A stretch of 58,352 bases of DNA from positions 1-58,352 of the forward strand of contig JAHDID010000038.1 of assembly GCA_020630975.1 (NCBI GenBank), in the 5' to 3' direction. Positions 45,063-54,800 of the stretch are shown piece after piece. The notes beneath the pieces are model-generated. The model was not told the DNA's origin, made no database searches, and saw only the letters and a list, made by a program, of their open reading frames with translations. The DNA is from Verrucomicrobiota bacterium. GTDB taxonomy: Bacteria > Verrucomicrobiota > Verrucomicrobiia > Verrucomicrobiales > DEV007. A program made the position numbers and the translations under genes. Each line of letters begins with the position of its first letter. Within the stretch, counting starts at the first letter, position 1.

Positions 45063-45343
45063 CAGTGAGCTAATCGAAACCATGCTCTATCTGGAGCGTC
45101 GTGACTACGGTCTTGGCTATGACTTTCAGGACGAAGTGCTCAAAGCCGAAAGTGCTCAAAGCCGAACAGGAGATCGAGCGCAGCCCAGAATCCGGACAAC
45201 CGACGGTGGGAAATACCCGAAAGCGTAGGGTTGCGAGGTATCCCTAAGCTCTGATCTACCGTGCAGAGGATGAGCAAATTGTGATTTACGCAGTATCCTC
45301 ATTTAGCCGAAAGCCAGGCTATTGGCTTGAGCGACTACCTTGA
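45028..45343 (+). pseudogene. Broken RelE/ParE-type toxin gene
   Basis: The first frame gives KLVKYHLHASSELIETMLYLERRD, typical of a ParE/RelE opening. A perfect 16-bp tandem duplication of AAGTGCTCAAAGCCGA (45134-45165) then shifts the frame. In the next frame the continuation is EQEIERSPESGQP, TRKRRVARYP, an in-frame TAA, then IYRAEDEQIVIYAVS and SRKPGYWLERLP before TGA 45343. So one frameshift and one nonsense change destroy it. The last part is a normal RelE C-terminus, which proves the family. Confidence 0.85.
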
Positions 45344-45346
45344 GTG

Positions 45347-47914
45347 TCACTTTTTCTTCTTCGGATCCGCCGAAAAGCTACCCGCCCCCGGGGTAAAATC
45401 CCAGGCCTGAGTCTCGCCGCCTAACTTGTCGAGGAAGGCTCCGGATGAGAAGGCTAGAAAGAAGCTTTGATCGCCTTTTTGGTGGCAATGCTGATCGTAG
45501 AGTGCCTGCATCTGCGGTAGCAGAGGGCGGGCAGTCTCGCCGAGTAGCTCGATAGCACGACAGGCGCGCAGGGCAGACCACCAATCCTCGTGAGCGGTGG
45601 TGGCGATGAGTTTGTCGAGAGCTAGTTTTCGATACGACTCTGACTCAGCAGCCAGCCAGGAGGCAGCCTCCACACGCACGTCGACCGCCATATCCTCCAG
45701 ATGATCGAGCACGATCTGGTGCAACTCGGCATCCTGCGGGTAATCGACTCGCATACCGATGATGGCCCAAAAGCGATCTTCAGGGTAGGAGCTTTTCAGG
45801 AGCTCGAGTAGAGCGGGGCGATCTTTCTGCCCCACTTTAGCGGCCGCCTGCCAAGCGCGCTTCAGATCGGGACGATGGTTGGTTTTGCCTAAAGCAATGT
45901 CACGGATTGGCGCCTGCTCCCCCTCCACATAGTCGCGCATGACCGACTCTGGCAGCACGCCAGTGTCTTTGGTGAATTTCCGATATAGTAGCAACCATTG
46001 GCGCATTATATCTAGCTGATCCTGATCCTCCGTGCTGACTTCTCCCACTAAGAGATTGTTAACATTCTCAGGATCAGCCACACAATCGTACAGCTCCTCT
46101 ATCGGCTTGGTCGGTCCTGCATAGGCTTGCTGAGCAGCTGTCATCGACGCCAAGTCGGACGCTGCTAATGCATTAATCGATTGGCGAATCTCAGCGAGAT
46201 CAGAAAAGACGCTGGGTTGATTCGGCGACAAGTGAGGCATGTAATTGCGGATGTAGAGGTATCGCTTGTCACGAATGGAACGGGACATCTCATACACCTC
46301 GTCGACTCGATCGCGAGTGCCGTAGATGATCTGGTGCTCTTCATCAGATTCTGGCCCCAGAAAAGGTTTACCCTGCATATACCTAGGTATCGGACGCCCA
46401 GTCAGATTGAGCACAGTGGGTGCGAAATCGACAAAGCTCACCAGTCGATCCAATCGAGTCCCTGGCTCAGCTGGAGCGAGGTGCTGATACTTCTCGGGAA
46501 AGCGCACCATCAGCGGCACACGCATACCGCTATCGTGTAGTAGGCGCTTGTGGCGGGGTAGGCCGGAGCCGTGATCGGAGTAGAAAAATACGATGGTATC
46601 CTCTGCCAAACCATCCTCCTCCAGCTGATCGAGCAGGCGCTTCACATTGCCATCCATCACCTCCACGCAGTCGTAAAACCGCGCCACCGTGCGTCGCACC
46701 GCCTCGGTATCGGGGTAGTAGGGCGGTAGCGGCACATCGGCCGGATCGCTGATTTGATCGGCAGAAAGCTGCGACTGGATGTGCTGCTGAAATGCCGCGT
46801 ATGGCCACACTCCAGTACGCGACTGGTGTGTGGTCATATCATTAAAGACCGCGAAGAAAGGCTGATCCCCCTCTTTTCCCCGCCAATGAGCATCGGCCGC
46901 CGAGAGATCCCAAGACTCCTCGATGAGCCGAGTATTCTCGGCGCAGTTGTAGTCGGTCTTCACATTATTGGTCGTGTAGTAACCAACCTCGCGCAGGTAA
47001 CTAGGAAAACCTTTCACACCAGTGGGCAGAAGGTTTGCCGAGCGCATCTGATTGGTTCCCATGCTGACATTGTACATCCCAGTGATCAGAGTCGAGCGCG
47101 AGGGCGAACACACGGGCGATGCAGCAAAGGCATGGGTGTAGAGGATGCTCTCTTTGGCAAACTGATCGAGAGTCGGCGTGTCGGCATACTCATCACCATA
47201 GCAGCCCAGAGTCGGGCTCATGTCCTCGGTGACGATCCACAAGATATTGGGCACCTCGCTTGTCCCAGCTGACTCAGCAACAGCGGCGGCAGGCAACTCG
47301 CGCGCCCGGATATTGCGAAATTTCACCACCCCGCCTTTACCATGATGCTGGATGGCAAAGAAACCTCGCAGCGACTGACTATCTTCTACCTCGACCACCT
47401 TCGTGCCATTCAGGTAGGTGGTTATCTTTGGCCCTTGGCAGACCACCCGGTAGTGATTCCACTCCCCCGCTTTCACCAATCCCTCGCTTGCTTTGGGATG
47501 CGCCGCGCGCTCTTCCTTCGACTTGGGCGCCAGCCAGCCTCCCAGCCCGATACCATAGATGGCGCCGGACATACCCGGCACCTTGCCATCGATCTCCACC
47601 TGATAGCCCTTGGGCTTGCCATCGCCCGTGCAACGGAAGGCAAAGCCGGAGTTGAAGCCAGACGTGGTCGCATCCTCTGGAGTCAGCACCTCGATCTCCG
47701 CCTCAAAGTCGCCCATCTGCCGAGCCGAAGTGACCCAGCAGTTCTTCTCGGAGTCGAGATGAATCTCGCCATCACTCACCTCAAACACTGTGGTCTCGGC
47801 CCGAGGCGTCCAGCCCTCGGTGGACTCTCCATCAAAGAGATCAAACCACTCTTCTGCGTGCAGAGATAGCTGGGAGAAGAAAAGTGAAACGAGAAGAAGA
47901 TGCAATGCCCTCAT
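45347..47914 (-). CDS. Secreted DUF1080-sulfatase fusion protein
   Basis: This 855-residue protein has a signal peptide and a DUF1080 (3-keto-disaccharide hydrolase-like, beta-jelly-roll) domain in about residues 23-205 (WFDLFDGESTEGW, RGFFAIQHHGKGGVVKFRNI). A sulfatase follows with ILWIVTEDMSPTLGCYGDEY, the formylglycine signature CSPSRSTLITG and FFYSDHGSGLPRHKRL. The C-terminal ~170 residues are helical, HEAT-like (DYPQDAELHQIVLDHLEDMAVDVR). The fusion suggests that the beta domain binds a sulfated glycan. The stop lies 3 bp from the broken toxin gene. Confidence 0.85.
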   Translation of the reverse strand: MRALHLLLVSLFFSQLSLHAEEWFDLFDGESTEGWTPRAETTVFEVSDGEIHLDSEKNCWVTSARQMGDFEAEIEVLTPEDATTSGFNSGFAFRCTGDGKPKGYQVEIDGKVPGMSGAIYGIGLGGWLAPKSKEERAAHPKASEGLVKAGEWNHYRVVCQGPKITTYLNGTKVVEVEDSQSLRGFFAIQHHGKGGVVKFRNIRARELPAAAVAESAGTSEVPNILWIVTEDMSPTLGCYGDEYADTPTLDQFAKESILYTHAFAASPVCSPSRSTLITGMYNVSMGTNQMRSANLLPTGVKGFPSYLREVGYYTTNNVKTDYNCAENTRLIEESWDLSAADAHWRGKEGDQPFFAVFNDMTTHQSRTGVWPYAAFQQHIQSQLSADQISDPADVPLPPYYPDTEAVRRTVARFYDCVEVMDGNVKRLLDQLEEDGLAEDTIVFFYSDHGSGLPRHKRLLHDSGMRVPLMVRFPEKYQHLAPAEPGTRLDRLVSFVDFAPTVLNLTGRPIPRYMQGKPFLGPESDEEHQIIYGTRDRVDEVYEMSRSIRDKRYLYIRNYMPHLSPNQPSVFSDLAEIRQSINALAASDLASMTAAQQAYAGPTKPIEELYDCVADPENVNNLLVGEVSTEDQDQLDIMRQWLLLYRKFTKDTGVLPESVMRDYVEGEQAPIRDIALGKTNHRPDLKRAWQAAAKVGQKDRPALLELLKSSYPEDRFWAIIGMRVDYPQDAELHQIVLDHLEDMAVDVRVEAASWLAAESESYRKLALDKLIATTAHEDWWSALRACRAIELLGETARPLLPQMQALYDQHCHQKGDQSFFLAFSSGAFLDKLGGETQAWDFTPGAGSFSADPKKKK

Positions 47915-47974
47915 GCGGACACCACTACCACGCAGGCAGATCGAGGAGCAAGGGTGATTCCCACCCCGAAGAAG

Positions 47975-48226
47975 CTAGTCCTGACCTCGCAGTTCAGCGA
48001 TAGCCTCCGGCGACAGATCTGTCGCTTCTGCGATCTCCTTGTCCGATTTCCCTAGTTGGATCATGCGCTTAGCGACCTGAATGACACCCTTTTCGATGCC
48101 TTTCTTAATCCCAGATTCCTCCATTGAAGTCACGTATGCCATATTCACCTCCTCTTCGTATTCTCGTATCTCTAGGTTTAGTCGCTGCTTCAATTGCTGA
48201 GACAGTAAAATCATGTGATCGATCAA
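47975..48226 (-). pseudogene. C-terminal remnant of an Rpn-type gene
   Basis: The 83-codon frame has only the tail of an Rpn/YhgA-like protein: NMAYVTSMEESGIKKGIEKG, then IQVAKRMIQLGKSDKEIAEATDLSPEAI, the repeated helical tail of that family. The nuclease core is missing. The intact relative is at 24954-25784. The ATG at 48226 may be fortuitous. Confidence 0.65.
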
Positions 48227-48312
48227 CCTGTTAACACTGTTCTAAAAAACAAATCAAGACCGAAATATTTACTCGTAACGAAACCCTCCTTTGCGGTATC
48301 CTCTACTGAGGT

Positions 48313-50403
48313 ATGACAAAGTTCGTGATAGCTCTGACCCTGATCATCTGCGCTCTGGATATAGCATGTGCAGCAGGCAAAGTGCGCCGCTGGACCGATG
48401 TGCAGGGACGAAAGATCGAGGCCAAGCTAGTCGGCTACCAGGGCGGTATGGTGAGTCTGGAGATGGAGAATGGACGAGTGGTCCGCTTCCCTCTCGAAAA
48501 GCTCCGCGAACGCGATCGTGAGCGAGTCATGCAAAACCTCCCCATCGACCTAGCCACCGCATCGGTCGATATCGACAAACTCATCTGGGAAGGCTTAAAG
48601 CGCGCCAATGTCGACATCAAAGAACAGCGCGCCGCCCTACAAGCCGATACCCAGATCGATCCAACGGAGCGAAACAAAGAGCTCGCTCGCCTCCAGCACA
48701 TGGAGCAGATGACTCACCCGACTCAGCCGCTCAGCGATGCCGCATTCATGAGGCGCGTCTATCTCGACATCGCCGGGCGAGTCCCCACCTACGCCGAGAC
48801 ACAAAACTTCCTCCGCCGTGGCAAGGGCTCGGCCAAACGCGCCGCGCTCATCGACGAGCTACTCGACTCGGAGGCATTCGTGAGCCATTTCTTCAACTAC
48901 CTCAGCGACTTGCTGCGAGTGCGCGATGGCATCAGCACAGGTGGCCTAGGCGACCTCAAAACTCAAGCCTACGCCGACTGGGTAAAAGATCAGATCCGCA
49001 GCGATCGGCCCTGGGACAAATTCGTGACCGACCTGCTCTCTGCCAAAGGCTACCTCTGGGAAAGCCCCGCTATCGGCTACCTACTCACCGACCAGGGCAT
49101 GGAGCTGTGCAATCTCTCCAATACCTTCACCACCTTTACCGGCACCGAGATCACCTGCGCCCAGTGCCACGATCACCCATTCGAGCAGGTCATGCAGATC
49201 GACTTTTATCGCATGGCCGCTTTCTTCGGAAATCTATCCTACGACTCGACAGAAAATGATCGCCTCCTAGGCCATATCCAGAGCCGCAAAAAAGACTTCG
49301 CCGAAGGCGCCAAAGCAGCTAAGCAAAATGCCGCCGATCTGAACCGCCTATTCGCCGGCTACAATGTGAACCTAGGCGACACAGCTCCCGAGAATGTAGT
49401 CAAACTTCCCTTCGACTACCAGTATGACAATGGCGAGCCCCACCAGTCTATGCTGCCAGGTGTCTACTTTGGCGATCCTATCGATGTCTCTGCCGCCGAC
49501 AGCCCGCGCCGCGCCTTTGCCGAGTGGATGACGGCTGAGACCAATCCGCGCTTCACCATCAATATCGTCAACCGCTTGTGGAAACATGTCTTCGGCATCG
49601 CCCAGATCGAGCCTGTCGACAACATACCCGGCCACCTCGATGGCCAAGCCCAAAACTACGACCTCCTCAAATACCTAGAGCGCCTCATGGTAGAGGTAAA
49701 CTACAGTGTAAAAGACTTCCTGCGCGTGCTCTACAATACCAAAACCTACCAGCGCGAGGCCTGCTACACCTCCCCCACTCTGAGTATGATCGATCGGGGC
49801 GAGTTTCACTTCCCTGCACCGATTTTACGCCGTCTCAGCGCCGAACAGCTGTGGGACTCCATGGTCGCTATGTCGGTAGACGATCCCGAGGCCAGCGAGC
49901 GCCGCACCCGCATCCTCGAGGCCTACCGCGAGATCATGTCGGTCGACTGGCGCCTGACCACCTATACCGATGCCCGCGATCGCCTGCAAAAGCACAACCA
50001 ACTGGGCCGCCAAACCAATAACAATCAGATGAAGCGCGCCTCCGAGCTGCCTCTACCCAATCGAGTCGGCACCTTTCTCTATGCCTTTGGCCAGTCCGAC
50101 AAAAAATATATCGAAAACAGCAGCCGCGACGGCACCATCCCCCAGGTGATGGAACTCCTCAACGGCTCACTCACCAATAAAGTAATGTCTGCCGACAGCA
50201 AAGAAATGGTCCACCTGGCAAAAAGCGAGACCAGCGTCAATGATGGCATCGACATCATTTTCCTCAGTATCCTCAGCCGACTCCCCAAACCCATGGAGCG
50301 CGACTACGCCAAAACCCTAGTCCCGGGCGATGGCAAAGGCTCCGACTACTCCGACCTCATCTGGGCTCTGCTCAACATGCGTGAATTTATGTTTATCCAG
50401 TGA
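48313..50403 (+). CDS. SHD1-DUF1549-DUF1553 secreted protein
   Basis: This 696-residue protein has a signal peptide (TKFVIALTLIICALDIACA), then an SHD1-like domain near residues 20-65 (RRWTDVQGRKIEAKL, VSLEMENGRVVRFPL). DUF1549 (PSCyt2) follows with one CAQCHDHPFEQ motif near residue 285 and FMRRVYLDIAGRVPTYAE, and then DUF1553. It lacks the N-terminal cytochrome domain of the paralogue at 174-2927. Its stop TGA shares its A with the 39-bp element that separates it from the DUF1501 gene. Confidence 0.87.
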   Translation: MTKFVIALTLIICALDIACAAGKVRRWTDVQGRKIEAKLVGYQGGMVSLEMENGRVVRFPLEKLRERDRERVMQNLPIDLATASVDIDKLIWEGLKRANVDIKEQRAALQADTQIDPTERNKELARLQHMEQMTHPTQPLSDAAFMRRVYLDIAGRVPTYAETQNFLRRGKGSAKRAALIDELLDSEAFVSHFFNYLSDLLRVRDGISTGGLGDLKTQAYADWVKDQIRSDRPWDKFVTDLLSAKGYLWESPAIGYLLTDQGMELCNLSNTFTTFTGTEITCAQCHDHPFEQVMQIDFYRMAAFFGNLSYDSTENDRLLGHIQSRKKDFAEGAKAAKQNAADLNRLFAGYNVNLGDTAPENVVKLPFDYQYDNGEPHQSMLPGVYFGDPIDVSAADSPRRAFAEWMTAETNPRFTINIVNRLWKHVFGIAQIEPVDNIPGHLDGQAQNYDLLKYLERLMVEVNYSVKDFLRVLYNTKTYQREACYTSPTLSMIDRGEFHFPAPILRRLSAEQLWDSMVAMSVDDPEASERRTRILEAYREIMSVDWRLTTYTDARDRLQKHNQLGRQTNNNQMKRASELPLPNRVGTFLYAFGQSDKKYIENSSRDGTIPQVMELLNGSLTNKVMSADSKEMVHLAKSETSVNDGIDIIFLSILSRLPKPMERDYAKTLVPGDGKGSDYSDLIWALLNMREFMFIQ

Positions 50404-50441
50404 TTGTACCCTATTGAATCAAAATTGTACCCTATTGAATT
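50403..50441 (+). repeat. 39-bp tandem-unit element, copy D
   Basis: Two perfect ATTGTACCCTATTGAAT units 21 bp apart. It fills the whole 42-bp gap between the DUF1553 and DUF1501 genes and starts at the last base of the upstream stop codon. The element is open in one frame, so it could be mistaken for coding sequence. Confidence 0.97.
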
Positions 50442-50445
50442 TGCT

Positions 50446-51711
50446 ATGAAAGACGATCTCCTACAGCTCGACTCCCTATCCCGACGATCCTTTGCGGAGC
50501 GCACTGCTGCAGCAGCGCTGGGACTCAGCCTACTGCCTAGTGCCGAGGAGGCGATCGCCGCAGCCAGCAGTGCAGGAAAGGCCAAACACGTGATCTACAT
50601 CTACATGGCCGGAGGGATGACTCACATCGATACTTTTGATCCCAAGCCCGGTGCAGACACCCAAGGGCAGACCGGAGCTATCGATACGACGGTACCAGGC
50701 ATCAAACTGAGCGAATACATGCCAGAGCTAGCGAAAACTTTCAATGACATCGCCGTCGTTCGTTCTTTAGGACAAAAAACCGGTGCCCACGGCGGGGCCA
50801 GCTACTGGATGCAGACAGGCTATCAGGAGAGCCCAGCCATACGCCACCCCAATATGGGCGGCTGGGCACAGCGCGCGCTCGGCAAGCAGCACCCCCAGCT
50901 ACCAGACACCATCTACATCAATGGTGGCGGTCCCGGCGCGGGATTCCTAGGCGCGTCCTACGCACCACTGCCAGTAGCCGATCCAACCCGCGGCCTGCCC
51001 AATTCAAAATTCCCAGTGAAAAATGCCGAACTCCAGGCACGACTCGATGCGCTCGAAGGGCTGAATGATTCTTTCCTAAAGAAATACAAAACTGACGACG
51101 TGCAGGCCTACTCAGATTTCTACGACAACACCCTCGACTTCCTCCAGAGCAAAGAGCTGGAGGTATTCGACCTCAGAAAGGAAAAAGGCGAGACACGCCA
51201 GGCCTACGGCAATGGTCGCTTTGGCCAGGCACTACTGCTCTCCAAGCGCCTAGTGAAAAGCGGTGTCCGCTTCGTGCGCGTCGGCAATGGTGGTTGGGAC
51301 ATGCATGGCGATCTATGGAATCGCGCTCCTGGCAAGATCAATGAATTCTCCCGGGGCGTCGCCACTCTTATCGACGATCTCAAAGCCGAGGGCCTATTCG
51401 ACTCGACTCTCATCGTGCTCACTACCGAGTTTGGTCGGACGCCGGGCATCAATGCCAATGGCGGACGAGATCACCACCCGCGCTGTTTTTCAGCCATGCT
51501 AGCTGGCGGCGGCATCCGTGGCGGGCAAGTCTTTGGCGAGACAGACGCCCGTGCCATGGGCGTAAAAGAAGATCCCTGCTCGGTGCGCGATTTCAATGCT
51601 ACGATCGCCACGGCGCTCGGCCTAGATCTCGACAAGCGCATCTACTCACCAGGCGGCCGCCCCTTCCTCATCGCCAATCGCGGCAAGCCAATCATGCAGC
51701 TATTTAGCTGA
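50446..51711 (+). CDS. DUF1501 family protein, second copy
   Basis: The 421-residue protein matches the paralogue at 2940-4310: VIYIYMAGGMTHIDTFDPKPG, TTEFGRTPGINANGGRDHHP and CFSAMLAGGGIRGG. The N-terminus has a twin-arginine-like SRRSFAERTAAAALGLSLLP. ATG 50446 is chosen; a TTG at 50404 would extend it through the 39-bp element, encoding two LYPIE units, which is not credible. It forms an operon with the SHD1-DUF1553 gene, in the same order as the first pair. Confidence 0.88.
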   Translation: MKDDLLQLDSLSRRSFAERTAAAALGLSLLPSAEEAIAAASSAGKAKHVIYIYMAGGMTHIDTFDPKPGADTQGQTGAIDTTVPGIKLSEYMPELAKTFNDIAVVRSLGQKTGAHGGASYWMQTGYQESPAIRHPNMGGWAQRALGKQHPQLPDTIYINGGGPGAGFLGASYAPLPVADPTRGLPNSKFPVKNAELQARLDALEGLNDSFLKKYKTDDVQAYSDFYDNTLDFLQSKELEVFDLRKEKGETRQAYGNGRFGQALLLSKRLVKSGVRFVRVGNGGWDMHGDLWNRAPGKINEFSRGVATLIDDLKAEGLFDSTLIVLTTEFGRTPGINANGGRDHHPRCFSAMLAGGGIRGGQVFGETDARAMGVKEDPCSVRDFNATIATALGLDLDKRIYSPGGRPFLIANRGKPIMQLFS

Positions 51712-51830
51712 TTTGCGATTTGGGTGACAAATTTGCTTTCGCTTGTGTCCACTATACAGGAAGATAGCGCGGTCAGACGGGATAACTACGTCCACCGCTT
51801 GGCTTCCTACACCACCACTCACTGTACTCT

Positions 51831-54800
51831 ATGGACCCAATTCTGAATCTCTTCGAAGGCTTTGAAGTATGCCACCTCGATGAATGGCGTGAATGGCACC
51901 GCCGCTGCTGGTTTTTCTGGCTGTTTATTTTTCTCTTCTCACTCATCCTACTGGGAGCGTTTGGAGCTCTGCTCTACATGATGCTCTACCCAGCTTGGGA
52001 TCGCCTAACTGGCCGCGAGTCGACTGGCTCGAGCACAGACGGTAGCGGAGCCACATCCGGTAGTGGTAGCACTGGAAGCAGTAATGCGGCAGGCATCTCC
52101 GCAGGAGCTACCAGCAGCGCCACAGCAGCAGGAGCCTCCGCCGCCACAGGAGACGATCTCACTCTGCGAGACAGTATCGACGCCGATATCGCTGCTAAAC
52201 TCAAAGCCGACGGCATCGACAGCTACACCAAGCTAGATGGCCTAGACGATGCACGCCGCCTCGAGCTCGCCGCGAAGTACGGCATCCCAGCCACCGCACT
52301 CGGCCTCGCAGCAGACGATCTCGCCCAGCGTGATGGGATCGATGCCGATACGGCAGCCAAGCTCAACGCCGCTGGTATCTACAACTTTGACCAGCTCGAT
52401 GGTCTCGACGATGCCGCCCGTGCCGAGCTCGCTGCCAAATACGGCCTACCCGGCGCAGCCCTAGGCCTCCACTCGGACAAAGTCGACGACCTCACCGAGC
52501 GCGATGGCATCGACGTGCACACCGCCGCCAAGCTAAATCAAGCTGGCATCTACAACTTTGATCAACTCGATAGCCTAGATCAGGCAAAAGCCGCTGGGAT
52601 ATCAGTAAAATACGGCATCCCAGCCGCAGCTCTCGGCCTCGCCACTGCTGGTAACTACGACAGCGCAGACGAGACTTGGGAATACCAGAAAGACAGCTCG
52701 TCCGATGGCGACGGCGATCGTGACTATGGCTTTGCTGCCGACGGCGGCGCTGCTGGAGCAGGTGCCGATGTCGACGAGTGGCCACGCATCCCGACAGAGG
52801 CGGAGATAGGCGCCCGCGCCACCGAACTCAGCCAATGGCGCGCCGGTAAAGGTATCGACGCCACCCAGGAGGATGACTGGCACCTAGGCGAGCGAGAGCT
52901 CTACATGAACGCTTGCGAGCTAGACGGCTCTCCGGATCGCCTCGCTTTCTACGACGGCGGCAGAAGCCGCAGCGCTATCGACGGCGTATCAGACGACCAT
53001 GCTGCAGAGCTCAGTCGCCTCGGCTACCCTAGCGCAGCAGCTCTGGCCGCTATGACCGCTGCAGACAAAGCTCAGGTGCAACGCTGGTTCGATGCTCGCG
53101 GCAAAGACTTCGATCTCGATGCCGCTATCGCTAGTGCACAGTCACAGGTGGATGCGGAGGCATCCGCCGCCACAGCAGGATTCGCTGGCGAGTCCGTCCA
53201 TGCCGATGATGACTTTGGCGTGCTCTACTCCAGCAGACCCGACCAAGTAGACGATCTCACCGAGATCTCCGGTGTCGGCGAAGTCATCGAAGGTCGCCTG
53301 AATGATGATGGGGTTTACCGCTTCAAGCAGATCGCAGGCTGGTCCGATGCCAATGCCCTCGCTTTTGGCAAAAAACTCGACTTCCCAGGCCGCATCGAGC
53401 GCGAGGAGTGGATCCCACAGGCCCAGCGTCTCGCCCAGATGGAAGAGGAGCGCGCCAATCTCGAGCCCGAGCCGGAGCCAGAAAACAAGCCAACCCTAGA
53501 CGACTACGCAGGTCTCGACGCCCAGTATGCGGGCGAAGATGTTCGCACCGACGAGGATCTCGGCGTGCTTTTCCAGGCACAAGCCCACTGCGAAGATGAC
53601 CTGACTCAGATCAAAGGTATCGGCAAAGTGCTCAACAAGACTCTCAACGATCGCGGCGTCTATCGCTTTCAGCAAATCGCAGATTGGAATGAATACAACG
53701 TCTGGTCTTTCAACCAGATCATCGCATTCCCAGGCCGTATCCAGCGCGATGAGTGGATCGCTCAAGCCGCAGAGCTCGCTCCTAGCAGCAGCTGTCTCGC
53801 CAGCGCAGACGATGCAGCTGGTAGCCAGGATGCCGACCTCGGATTCCTCTACTCCGAGAAGCCCGAGCAGATCGACGATCTCACCGAGATCTCTGGCATC
53901 GGGCAAGTGATCGAAGGTCGCCTCAATGATGATGGTGTCTACCGCTTCCAGCAGATCGCTGACTGGAGCGATGCCAATGCCAATGCTTTTGGTGATCGCT
54001 TCGAGTTCCCAGGTCGCGTCCAGCGCGAGGAGTGGATTCCACAGGCCCAGCGCCTTGCCCAGATGGAAGAGGAGCGCGCCAATCTCGAGCCCGAACCAGA
54101 GCCAGAGAACAAGCCAACCCTAGACGACTACGCAGGTCTCGACGCCCAGTATGCGGGCGAAGATGTTCGCACCGACGAGGATCTCGGCGTGCTTTTCCAG
54201 GCACAAGCCCACTGCGAAGATGACCTGACTCAGATCAAAGGTATCGGCAAAGTGCTCAACAAGACTCTCAACGATCGCGGCGTCTATCGCTTTCAGCAAA
54301 TCGCAGATTGGAATGAATACAACGTCTGGTCTTTCAACCAGATCATCGCATTCCCAGGCCGTATCCAGCGCGATGAGTGGATCGCTCAAGCCGCAGAGCT
54401 CGCTCCTAGCAGCAGCTGTCTCGCCAGCGCAGACGATGCAGCTGGTAGCCAGGATGCCGACCTCGGATTCCTCTACTCCGAGAAGCCCGAGCAGATCGAC
54501 GATCTCACCGAGATCTCTGGCATCGGGCAAGTGATCGAAGGTCGCCTCAATGATGATGGTGTCTACCGCTTCCAGCAGATCGCTGACTGGAGCGATGCCA
54601 ATGCCAATGCTTTTGGTGATCGCTTCGAGTTCCCAGGTCGCGTCCAGCGCGAGGAGTGGATCCCACAGGCCCAGCGTCTAGTCCAGCTCGAGTCCGAGCG
54701 CGCCAATCTCGAGCCAGAACCGGAGCCAGAGAACAAGCCGACTATGGATGATTACGAGGGCTTCGATGTGAAGTACCCTGGCGAGGACATCCGCACCGAC

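Noticed and set aside
53496-54530. Two identical 136-codon minus-strand frames inside the HHH gene
   Set aside because: They are antisense shadows of the duplicated modules and show only that the DNA is duplicated.
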